A stretch of 34,920 nt of DNA. Source: Candidatus Staskawiczbacteria bacterium (GTDB lineage Bacteria > Patescibacteriota > Minisyncoccia > Minisyncoccales > Staskawiczbacteraceae). Under the pieces are notes generated by a model, which saw only the letters and a list, made by a program, of their open reading frames with translations, did not search any database and was not told where the DNA came from. The stretch spans positions 1-34,920 of the forward strand of contig JAHFKW010000005.1 in the NCBI GenBank assembly GCA_023245145.1, read 5' to 3'. Within the stretch, counting starts at the first letter, position 1; every line of letters starts with the position of its first letter. Shown one piece after another: positions 28,250 through 34,920 of this stretch. The position numbers and the translations under genes were made by a program.

Positions 28250-28806
28250 AAGACGAACAAACATCAATTCCGGGATTTACCAATGGCTTGCCCGGCGAAG
28301 TGCAAAAAGAAAAAACAGCGCGAAACGCTCGCGGAGTTTTTATGGAAACGCTGGAAGAGTTGGTAAAAAACGACCCCAAAATTATTTTAATTGTAGGGGA
28401 TGTGGGGTTTTCTTACATGGCGGAATTTCAAAAAAAATATCCTAATCAATACCTTAACACGGGTGTGATGGAGCAAACGTTCATGGGCGTGGCGGCGGGA
28501 TTGGCACAATCAGGCTGGAAACCATATGTGTACAGCATGGTGCCATTTGTGATGATGCGAAATTATGAACAACTAAGAAACGATGTCTGTTATGCTAACG
28601 CCAACGTAAAATTAATCGGGGCGGTGGGCAATGTGCATTATCGCTTCCAAGGTATGAGCCATAATTTGCTAGGTAAGGAAAACGAAGAAGATTTACTCAA
28701 AAATTTGCCAAATATTAAGCGATTTTATCCAGCCAGCCCAGACGAAGTCCGCCAAATAGTTTTGGATACGTATCAGCAACCCGGCCCGGTGTTTGTTAGG
28801 TTGTAA
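28246..28806 (+). CDS. Transketolase, pyrimidine-binding subunit without C-terminal domain
   Basis: The 186-residue protein is the second transketolase domain: a charged lead, then IILIVGDVGFSYMAEFQKKYP, NTGVMEQTFMGVAAGLAQSG (with the catalytic Glu of the GV.EQ motif), and the closing PASPDEVRQIVLDTYQQPGPVFVRL. Free-standing C-terminal transketolase subunits usually have about 300 residues because a third domain follows. Here the protein stops right after the pyrimidine domain. That domain is not catalytic in general, so the pair may still work, or it may have a sugar-nucleotide-related role. Confidence 0.85.
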   Translation: MKDEQTSIPGFTNGLPGEVQKEKTARNARGVFMETLEELVKNDPKIILIVGDVGFSYMAEFQKKYPNQYLNTGVMEQTFMGVAAGLAQSGWKPYVYSMVPFVMMRNYEQLRNDVCYANANVKLIGAVGNVHYRFQGMSHNLLGKENEEDLLKNLPNIKRFYPASPDEVRQIVLDTYQQPGPVFVRL

Positions 28807-28847
28807 TTGGTGGGTTTTTTTCTTACCCCAAATTGGTAGTATAAAAT

Positions 28848-28865
28848 ACGAAGCTTCGTTTTTTG
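28848..28865 (+). terminator. Possible terminator before glmS
   Basis: The palindrome ACGAAGCTTCGT (28848-28859) runs into a T stretch. The stem is short (four pairs if AGCT is the loop). It may end the transketolase transcript. Confidence 0.4.
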
Positions 28866-28914
28866 TCATACCGGTGGATTTGAAGTTTTAAAAGATAAGG
28901 AGTAGTGTTGGGGT

Positions 28915-30759
28915 ATGTGCGGAATTGTCGGTTACATCGGCAAACAGGAAGCTCTGCCTATTTTAATGAATGGGCTGAAGGCTTTGGAATATCGCGGATA
29001 TGATTCGGCTGGAGTTTTATTACTTAATGATGGGCAAATATATGTTCAAAAAGCCGTCGGCCAAGTCGCCAATTTAGAAACCGCTCTGCATGATTTAAGA
29101 TTCATGCCTCATGATTCTCACCTGGGTATCGCCCACACTCGCTGGGCCACGCATGGCGCGCCAACAGAAATCAATTCTCATCCGCATAAGGACTGCACGG
29201 GGCGGATTTTTTTAGTGCATAATGGAATTATAGAAAATTACAAAGAACTAAAAGAATATTTAATCAAAAAGGGTCACCTTTTTTCATCAGAAACTGACAC
29301 TGAAGTTGCCGCTCATTTAATTGAAGACTTTTTAAAAAATGAGCCCGATTTTAAGACCGCTTTTTTTAGCGCCCTAAAAATGATAAAAGGTGCTTATGCA
29401 TTAGTCGTAGCCGATGCCCATCCGCCAGCCGGCGGACTAAAAACCTTATACGCGGCCAAATTACAAAGCCCGTTGGTGATTGGCATTGGCAAAGATGAAA
29501 ACTTTTTAGCATCAGACCCGAGCGCCTTAATCGGTCACACCAGAGAAGTAATTTATTTAAAAGATAACGAAGTGGCACAAATTTCGCAAAACCTTATCGT
29601 CATCGAAAATGTAAATAACCAGCCGACCGATACCAAAGTTATCACATTAGAATGGAATTTGGAACAATCGCAAAAAGGAAATTTTCCGCACTTTATGTTA
29701 AAAGAAATTTTTGAGGGTCCAGATGCGGTGCGCTCCGCATTTTCAGGCAGATTAAAACCATTCGACACGGCTCAGGGTGAAATAAAATTAGGCGGACTTG
29801 AGCAAGTCAAAGAAAAACTACAACAAACCAAACGCCTGATTATTTCCGCTTGTGGAACATCATATTACGCTGCCATGGTGGCTGAATATCTGTTTGAAGA
29901 AATTGCCGGTATTCCCACCGAAGTGCACTTTGCCTCGGAATTTAGGTATCGGAAAGAACCGTTTGATGCCAATACTACGTTTTTATGTATTTCTCAATCC
30001 GGAGAAACTGCCGACACTCTGGGCGCATTGCGAAAAGCCAAAGAGCACGGATTGTTAACGCTTGGTATTGTAAACACCGTGGGCTCAACTATTGCGCGTG
30101 AAACAGATGCTGGAATTTATAATCACGCCGGACCGGAAATTGGAGTGGCAACCACCAAGGCATTTTTATCTCAAATTACGATTTTGGTTTTAATGGCAGA
30201 GTATTTGTCAAAAGAAAGGTATCCAGAATTGTTGAAAGAGCTTCATTACATCCCTGAAAAAATCGCTAGCATTTTAGCCCAAGCCGAAACAATAAAAGCA
30301 CTGGCCGAAAAGTATTCTCAATACAAAAATTTTATTTTCCTGGGACGAAGATACAATTATCCCACCGCGCTGGAGGGTGCACTAAAATTAAAAGAAATTT
30401 CTTATTTGCATGCCGAAGGTTACGGAGCGGGGGAGCTAAAGCACGGGCCGATTGCCATGATTAGCCAGCAGTTTCCGACTATTGCTTTGGTGCCGAAAAA
30501 TAGTGTTTCCGAAAAAATGTATTCCAATTTGGAAGAGATTAAAGCTCGCAGTGGTCCGATTTTAGCCATTGCCACCGAAGGCGACGATAAAATTTCAAAT
30601 ATAGCTAACGATGTTTTGTTTATACCTAAAACCATAGAAATGCTTGAGCCGTTGCTCACGGTGATTCCGCTCCAGCTTTTTGCTTATTATCTTGCAGTAA
30701 AGTTGGGAAACAATGTGGATAAACCACGCAACTTGGCCAAATCGGTGACGGTGGAATAA
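28915..30759 (+). CDS. glmS: Glutamine:fructose-6-phosphate aminotransferase GlmS
   Basis: GlmS makes glucosamine-6-phosphate from fructose-6-phosphate and glutamine, the first step to UDP-GlcNAc for peptidoglycan. The 614-residue length is normal. The N-terminal glutaminase has the nucleophile C2 (MCGIVGYIG), HTRWATHG and the SETDTE loop. The two SIS domains carry CGTSYYAA, SQSGETADT, LKLKEISYLHAEGYGAGELKHGP, and the C-terminal NLAKSVTVE. An AAGGAG-like site lies before the ATG in a leader of about 50 nt; no glmS ribozyme core is recognised there. Two repeat-derived segments are in frame: HPPAGGLK (29421-29436) and KPFDTAQGE (29758-29777). Neither touches a catalytic motif. Confidence 0.96.
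   Translation: MCGIVGYIGKQEALPILMNGLKALEYRGYDSAGVLLLNDGQIYVQKAVGQVANLETALHDLRFMPHDSHLGIAHTRWATHGAPTEINSHPHKDCTGRIFLVHNGIIENYKELKEYLIKKGHLFSSETDTEVAAHLIEDFLKNEPDFKTAFFSALKMIKGAYALVVADAHPPAGGLKTLYAAKLQSPLVIGIGKDENFLASDPSALIGHTREVIYLKDNEVAQISQNLIVIENVNNQPTDTKVITLEWNLEQSQKGNFPHFMLKEIFEGPDAVRSAFSGRLKPFDTAQGEIKLGGLEQVKEKLQQTKRLIISACGTSYYAAMVAEYLFEEIAGIPTEVHFASEFRYRKEPFDANTTFLCISQSGETADTLGALRKAKEHGLLTLGIVNTVGSTIARETDAGIYNHAGPEIGVATTKAFLSQITILVLMAEYLSKERYPELLKELHYIPEKIASILAQAETIKALAEKYSQYKNFIFLGRRYNYPTALEGALKLKEISYLHAEGYGAGELKHGPIAMISQQFPTIALVPKNSVSEKMYSNLEEIKARSGPILAIATEGDDKISNIANDVLFIPKTIEMLEPLLTVIPLQLFAYYLAVKLGNNVDKPRNLAKSVTVE
29421..29436. repeat. Inverted repeat in glmS, copy 1 (PPAGG type)
   Basis: TCCGCC (29421-29426) pairs with GGCGGA (29431-29436) over AGCC. 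The encoded PPAGG is the same as in rsmE, in another reading context. Confidence 0.6.
29758..29777. repeat. TGAGC...GTCGAA palindrome in glmS, copy 2
   Basis: On the minus strand it reads CCCTGAGCCGTGTCGAATGG, the same family as the copies in rnpB. In frame it gives PFDTAQG in the linker between the glutaminase and the first SIS domain. Confidence 0.65.
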
Positions 30760-30770
30760 TCAAGATAACA

Positions 30771-30779
30771 TGGTATTAT
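30771..30779 (+). promoter_or_regulatory. Extended -10 promoter, probably leaderless
   Basis: TGGTATTAT lies 6 nt before the ATG at 30786, the same layout as at 25317 and 26852. Confidence 0.5.
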
Positions 30780-30785
30780 TATTTC

Positions 30786-31628
30786 ATGCTACCAGATAAA
30801 TACAGTGCCGTTTGGATTTCTCACTCTTCTATGGGCGACTTTTTAAAGTGCCCCAGAGCTTATTTTTTACATAATGTGTATAGAAATCCTGCCGGCCGGA
30901 AAATTAATTTAGTTAATCCACACTTGTCGCTGGGAATTGCCGTGCATGAAACATTAGAGGGGCTTTTGAATTTTAAGGCCGAGGATCGCTTTAAAAAATC
31001 GCTGATGCAAACGTTTGAGGCAAATTGGCAGAAGGTGTCCGGAAAAATTGGCGGGTTTAAAAGTGAAGCCGAGGAAGCGGATTACAAAGCCCGGGCTAAA
31101 AATATGATTGAACGGGTGGACACGCACCGGGGGTTTTTGGAAAAACTAGCAGTCAAGTTGCCCGAGCATGCCAACAACATGCCACCGAATTTTTATTTGT
31201 CAGAAGAGGATAACATTATTTTATCCGGCAAAATTGATTGGCTAGAATATGTGCCTGAAAACGACAGTGTGCGAGTGATAGATTTTAAAACGGGTAAAAA
31301 CGATGAAAGTAAAGAGTCATTGCAGTTGCCTATTTACGCATTATTACTGAATGCTTTACAAAAGCGCAAGGTTTCGGGCGCGGCGTATTGGTATATTGAT
31401 AGAAACGACGAGCCGACCGAAATGCCGTTGCCCGATCTTGCCGAATCAAAAAAACGGGTTTTGGAAGTGGCGCTAAAAGTGAAAGCGGCTCGTGAAGGGA
31501 ATAAATTCTTTTGTCCCTATGGCTCGCAGGGCTGTTTTGCTTGTAAACCATTTGAAAAGATTGTAAGAGGCGAGGCGGAGTTGGTGAAGGTGGATGAATC
31601 CAGAAAAACGGAGATTTATATTGTATGA
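30786..31628 (+). CDS. PD-(D/E)XK nuclease with four-cysteine (Fe-S type) pattern
   Basis: The 280-residue protein belongs to the RecB/Cas4/AddB-like nuclease group. Catalytic residues are H54 (GIAVHETLE), D151 (GKIDWLE), D166 and K168 (VIDFKTG) and Q180 in LQLPIYALL. C22 (KCPRAYF) together with C243, C250 and C253 (CPYGSQGCFACKP) forms the pattern that holds a 4Fe-4S cluster in AddB and Cas4. The domain cuts single-stranded or duplex ends, usually with a helicase partner. Such a helicase follows with a 4-nt overlap. No cas1, cas2 or CRISPR array is in the window. Confidence 0.88.
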   Translation: MLPDKYSAVWISHSSMGDFLKCPRAYFLHNVYRNPAGRKINLVNPHLSLGIAVHETLEGLLNFKAEDRFKKSLMQTFEANWQKVSGKIGGFKSEAEEADYKARAKNMIERVDTHRGFLEKLAVKLPEHANNMPPNFYLSEEDNIILSGKIDWLEYVPENDSVRVIDFKTGKNDESKESLQLPIYALLLNALQKRKVSGAAYWYIDRNDEPTEMPLPDLAESKKRVLEVALKVKAAREGNKFFCPYGSQGCFACKPFEKIVRGEAELVKVDESRKTEIYIV

Positions 31629-32908
31629 AACAACGTGAGGCATTATCTATTTTAAAACTGGGATACAATGTATTCCTTACTGGTCCGCCTGGAAGCGGCA
31701 AAACTTTTTTGTTAAACGAATATATCTCTGAATTGCGTAAAAAGGGAAAGAAGGTGGCGGTGACGGCTTCCACTGGCATTGCGGCTACGCACATGGGCGG
31801 AACGACGATTCATTCTTGGAGTGGTCTTGGTATTAAGGACAGTATTTCTGATCTTGAAATACGACATTTGTTAAAAAAACCGTATTTGCGAAAAAATATC
31901 CGCGGGGCGGATGTGTTAATTGTTGATGAAATTTCCATGTTAAAACCCGGCCAGTTTGAAGCCGTGGACAGAATCTGCCAGTATTTTAAAGCCAGTTTTG
32001 AGCCGTTTGGTGGGATGCAGGTGATTTGTAGTGGCGATTTTTTTCAGCTACCGCCCATTCAAAAGTATGGTGAGGAATTGGCTTTTGTGGTGGAAAGTTC
32101 CAGCTGGAAAAACATGGATATGAAAGTCTGTTATTTAACCGAGCAATTTAGGCAAAAAGATGCCAAGTTGTCAGAATTGCTGGCGCATATTCGTGAAAAT
32201 AATCCCGAAGAAGGAAAAAATATGTTAATGGCTAATGTGAAAAATAAAACGGCGCAAAAAGATGTTACTAAATTGTACACGCACAATGTGGATGTGGATC
32301 AGATTAATAATGCGGAGTTGGCCAAAATTCCGGCCAAAGAATGGAATTTTTACATGACGCATTCGGGAAAAAAAGAAGTAGTGGAAAGTTTAAAAAGAAG
32401 TTGCTTGGCGCCCGAAAATTTGGCGCTCAAAGTTGGGGCCAAAGTCATGTTTGTGAAAAATAATTTTGATGAAGGCTATGTGAATGGCACGCAGGGGACA
32501 GTGATGGAATTTGACGTTATGGGTATGCCGATTATTAAAACCACCGGCGGTCAGAAAATTACCGCTGCCATGGCGGCTTGGAATATTGCCGATGAAGACC
32601 CTTCGAATCCCTCAGGGCAGGCCAGCGCGTTGGCCGAAATTAAGCAATTACCACTGCGCTTGGCGTGGGCCATTACGGTTCATAAAAGTCAGGGTATGAA
32701 TTTGGATTCGGCTCAAATTGATTTGTCAAAATGTTTTGTGGAAGGCATGGGTTACGTGGCGATTTCCAGATTAAGTTCGCTTAAGGGCCTGCACCTACTT
32801 GGCATCAACGACATGGCCTTTCGCGTACACGAAAAAGCACTGGAAGTGGATGAAGATTTTAGGAGACATTCGCAAGAAAACCAAAAAATAGCGTATAATG
32901 AATTGTAA
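31625..32908 (+). CDS. Pif1-like superfamily 1 helicase
   Basis: The 427-residue helicase has Walker A GPPGSGKT at 20-27, motif Ia TASTGIAATHMGG with TIHSW, Walker B IVDEISML (D101, E102), motif III GDFFQLPPI, and the late motifs LRLAWAITVHKSQGMNLD and YVAISRLSSLKGL. This is the Pif1/RRM3 pattern: 5'-3' unwinding of DNA, often of G-quadruplexes or stalled forks. The overlap with the nuclease gene suggests one complex for processing DNA ends, as AddAB or Dna2-type enzymes do. It lacks large accessory domains. Confidence 0.9.
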   Translation: MKQREALSILKLGYNVFLTGPPGSGKTFLLNEYISELRKKGKKVAVTASTGIAATHMGGTTIHSWSGLGIKDSISDLEIRHLLKKPYLRKNIRGADVLIVDEISMLKPGQFEAVDRICQYFKASFEPFGGMQVICSGDFFQLPPIQKYGEELAFVVESSSWKNMDMKVCYLTEQFRQKDAKLSELLAHIRENNPEEGKNMLMANVKNKTAQKDVTKLYTHNVDVDQINNAELAKIPAKEWNFYMTHSGKKEVVESLKRSCLAPENLALKVGAKVMFVKNNFDEGYVNGTQGTVMEFDVMGMPIIKTTGGQKITAAMAAWNIADEDPSNPSGQASALAEIKQLPLRLAWAITVHKSQGMNLDSAQIDLSKCFVEGMGYVAISRLSSLKGLHLLGINDMAFRVHEKALEVDEDFRRHSQENQKIAYNEL

Positions 32909-32913
32909 TTGTA

Positions 32914-34713
32914 ATGAGTAAAACAATATACCCAAAAGTTACATTTATTGACATTTCCAAAGCGTTTTGGAATGGAGTGAGACCACAAAAAAAGTGGCTA
33001 TTTTTAATTGCTTTCTGTCTGGTGATACAAAATGTAATTATAATTATTGCCCCACTTTTTTATAAACATTTTTTTGACGTTATAATGGCTGGAGGCGATG
33101 TGTCAGTGGTAGCACAAAATCTTTTAAAAGTTATTACTTATATTGCCGTCTTGCATTGTGCACTTTGGATATTTAACCGCGTTCCTGAATTTGCCAACAA
33201 CACCTATGTACCTCTAGCAATGGCAAATTTAAAACAACAGTCTTATGACTACCTTATTGAGCATGCATACGATTTTTTTGCCAATAACTTTGTGGGGTCG
33301 TTGGTTCAGCGAGTTAACCGTTTCAGTCGAGCCTTTGAGCGTCTTTCTGATAATTTATTGTGGAATTTATTACCATTAATAGTTAGGGTTTGTGGCGTTT
33401 TGTTGGTGTTATTCTTTATCAATAAATGGATTGATTTAGTTGTTTTGTCTTGGATTCTTATTTTCCTTTTTTGTAATATTGTGTTTTCACGTTGGAAGTT
33501 AAAATATGATATTCAGGGAGCAGTGCTAGATTCAAAATCTACTGGATATCTTGCCGACACGCTCACCAATCAAAATAATGTGACACTTTTTAATGGTGTA
33601 CTTCGGGAGAAAAAGGGGTATAAAAATGTGACGGACGAGCAGGCTTTTTTACAACGTTTTAGGTGGAATTTAGGGGCGACCATTAATGCTGTGCAAAGTG
33701 CTCTGGCTTTTAGTATTGAATTTTTACTATTTTACTTTGCCATTGGGTACTGGAGTGTTGGCCTCGTCACAGTGGGCGTGTTTGTGCTTTTACAGTCATA
33801 TGCCGGAAATCTAATTGATCAATTATGGGGTTTTAACAGAATCATGCGTGATATGTATGAAGCCTACGCCGATGCCAAAGAAATGGTGGAAATTTTAAAA
33901 TTGCCACATGATATAAAAGATGTGCCCGAGGCAAAAGAGTTGAAGGTGGATGGAGGTGAAATTGAATTTAAAAACCTGCAATTTAATTTTAATGAAACGC
34001 GGGCGGTGTTAAAAAAGATAAATGTGGTGATTAAATCTGGCGAAAAAGTCGCTTTAATTGGGCCATCGGGCGCGGGGAAAACCACGTTTGTCAGATTATT
34101 ACTCCGGCTTTATTCTTCGACAGCCGGCCAGATTTTAATTGACGGCCAAGATATTTCCAAAATTACTCAAGGAAGTTTGCGTAAAAATATTTCGCTGGTG
34201 CCTCAAGATCCCATTTTGTTTCACCGTACCTTGGCCGATAATATTGCCTATGGTAAACCGAATGCCTCGCGTAAAGAAATTGAAAAAGCGTCCAAGCTGG
34301 CTCACTGCGATGAGTTCATAAAAAATTTGCCACAAGGTCTGGAAACTTTGGTGGGTGAACGGGGAATTAAATTGTCGGGCGGAGAGCGTCAGCGAGTCGC
34401 TATCGCACGAGCCATTTTAAAAAATGCACCGATTTTAATTTTGGATGAAGCGACGAGCAGTTTAGATTCACATTCTGAAATGCTTATCCAGGATGCTCTT
34501 ATCACATTAATGGAAGGCAAAACAACCATTGTGATTGCACATCGACTTAGCACCATTCAAAAAATGGATAGGATTATTGTGGTGGACAACGGCAAAGTGT
34601 TGGAAGAGGGCAGTCACACAGAGCTTCTCCAAAATGAAAATAGTTTGTACAAAAAACTTTGGACCCTTCAAGCCGGCGGATTTTTGACTGAAGACGAGGT
34701 TGAAGAAGAGTAG
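32914..34713 (+). CDS. ABC exporter (fused membrane and ATPase domains)
   Basis: The 599-residue half-transporter joins a six-helix membrane domain (about residues 25-320) to an ATPase domain. Walker A is GPSGAGKTT from residue 383, followed by Q-loop SLVPQDPILFHRT, the signature LSGGERQRVAIARA, Walker B ILILDEATSSLDS and the switch His IVIAHRLST. It would work as a dimer and export lipids, peptides or drugs (MsbA/type I exporter group). The substrate cannot be told. It starts 5 nt after the helicase stop. Confidence 0.92.
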   Translation: MSKTIYPKVTFIDISKAFWNGVRPQKKWLFLIAFCLVIQNVIIIIAPLFYKHFFDVIMAGGDVSVVAQNLLKVITYIAVLHCALWIFNRVPEFANNTYVPLAMANLKQQSYDYLIEHAYDFFANNFVGSLVQRVNRFSRAFERLSDNLLWNLLPLIVRVCGVLLVLFFINKWIDLVVLSWILIFLFCNIVFSRWKLKYDIQGAVLDSKSTGYLADTLTNQNNVTLFNGVLREKKGYKNVTDEQAFLQRFRWNLGATINAVQSALAFSIEFLLFYFAIGYWSVGLVTVGVFVLLQSYAGNLIDQLWGFNRIMRDMYEAYADAKEMVEILKLPHDIKDVPEAKELKVDGGEIEFKNLQFNFNETRAVLKKINVVIKSGEKVALIGPSGAGKTTFVRLLLRLYSSTAGQILIDGQDISKITQGSLRKNISLVPQDPILFHRTLADNIAYGKPNASRKEIEKASKLAHCDEFIKNLPQGLETLVGERGIKLSGGERQRVAIARAILKNAPILILDEATSSLDSHSEMLIQDALITLMEGKTTIVIAHRLSTIQKMDRIIVVDNGKVLEEGSHTELLQNENSLYKKLWTLQAGGFLTEDEVEEE

Positions 34714-34740
34714 TTTTTGTGGTAAAATAGAGTATAAAGC

Positions 34741-34920
34741 ATGATAGTTGAGCCCCTCATTTTTTCAGCGCTGACGTTTGTTTCCACCTTTTTGGGCGGG
34801 CTTTTTGCGATTAAATTTAAAGATAAACTGCATTTTATTATGTCGTTTGCGGCCGGCGTTTTGCTGGGCATTGTGGCCTTTGATATTTTTCCGGAAATTA
34901 TTGAAATGATTAATGAAAAT
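34741..34920 (+). CDS. ZIP-family metal transporter, N-terminal part
   Basis: The gene runs off the right edge; 60 codons are visible. It begins with a hydrophobic helix (LIFSALTFVSTFLGGLFAI), a short basic loop (KFKDKLH) and a second helix FAAGVLLGIVAFDIFPEIIE. A G.LLG...D..PE pattern at this place is typical of ZIP transporters of zinc, iron or manganese. TGGTAAAAT at 34720-34728 may be its extended -10 box, 12 nt before the ATG. Confidence 0.7.
   Translation, partial: MIVEPLIFSALTFVSTFLGGLFAIKFKDKLHFIMSFAAGVLLGIVAFDIFPEIIEMINEN

Noticed and set aside
28860-28914. glmS ribozyme or riboswitch in the glmS leader
   Set aside because: The leader is about 50 nt, too short, and no ribozyme core sequence is visible.
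30786-31628. Cas4 of a CRISPR system
   Set aside because: The motifs fit the wider RecB-like group, the neighbour is a Pif1 helicase, and there are no cas1, cas2 or array sequences.

Overview
The window looks like a chromosome segment of a Patescibacteria (Candidate Phyla Radiation) bacterium. The evidence is small, tightly packed genes with 1-20 nt overlaps, a TraG/VirD4-like ATPase behind a protein ending in a Pro-rich LP motif, split or compact metabolic enzymes (a 317-residue phosphoglycerate kinase, a two-gene transketolase without its last domain), DUF2914 and DUF1653 proteins and a CofE-like ligase beside murJ. TGA acts as a stop (murJ, transketolase N subunit), so the code-25 lineages are unlikely. 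No taxonomic search was possible.

Layout. 1-2945: end of a surface/secretion-type protein, a TraG-like ATPase and a shortened PGK. 2935-5235: a diversity-generating retroelement (DGR), made of a promoter, a target gene with a C-terminal variable repeat, a terminator, a template repeat and a reverse transcriptase. Template and variable repeat differ at 11 positions, every one an A in the template. The reverse transcriptase has a run of ten G at its N-terminus that puts its only ATG out of frame. 5266-8028: RecJ-like phosphoesterase, membrane-anchored HNH nuclease, a four-helix-bundle gene inside inverted CATGAAACAT-type repeats, and RNase HI. 8064-8480 (minus strand): RNase P RNA with a very good promoter. 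8548-13193: CofE-like ligase, MurJ, DUF1653 and LepA. 13200-16809: an accessory island with a Fic protein behind a repeated operator-like site, a 73-residue protein, and a 680-residue protein joining a GHKL/MORC-type ATPase to a sigma-region-4-like helix-turn-helix and a DnaA domain IV-like module. 16892-24154: aquaporin-like channel, HI0933 flavoprotein, small cassette genes with strong Shine-Dalgarno sites, DUF2914 membrane protein, a secreted LCAT-like esterase and RsmE. 24203-25317: initiator tRNA-fMet split by a group I intron, GIY-YIG protein, tRNA-Met, tRNA-Asp and tRNA debris. 25332-34920: membrane protein, two GNAT acetyltransferases, NUMOD3-HNH nuclease, split transketolase, GlmS, a PD-(D/E)XK nuclease with a Pif1-like helicase, an ABC exporter and the start of a ZIP transporter.

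The strongest items are the DGR with its apparent G-tract switch, the GHKL-HTH-DnaA_C fusion, the intron-split initiator tRNA, and short palindromes placed inside genes (glmS, rsmE, the flavoprotein, the CofE-like gene) and inside the RNase P RNA. Two start modes appear: extended -10 boxes 5-6 nt before an ATG (probably leaderless mRNAs), and a few cassette-like genes with classic Shine-Dalgarno sites. All family assignments come from motif recognition by eye.
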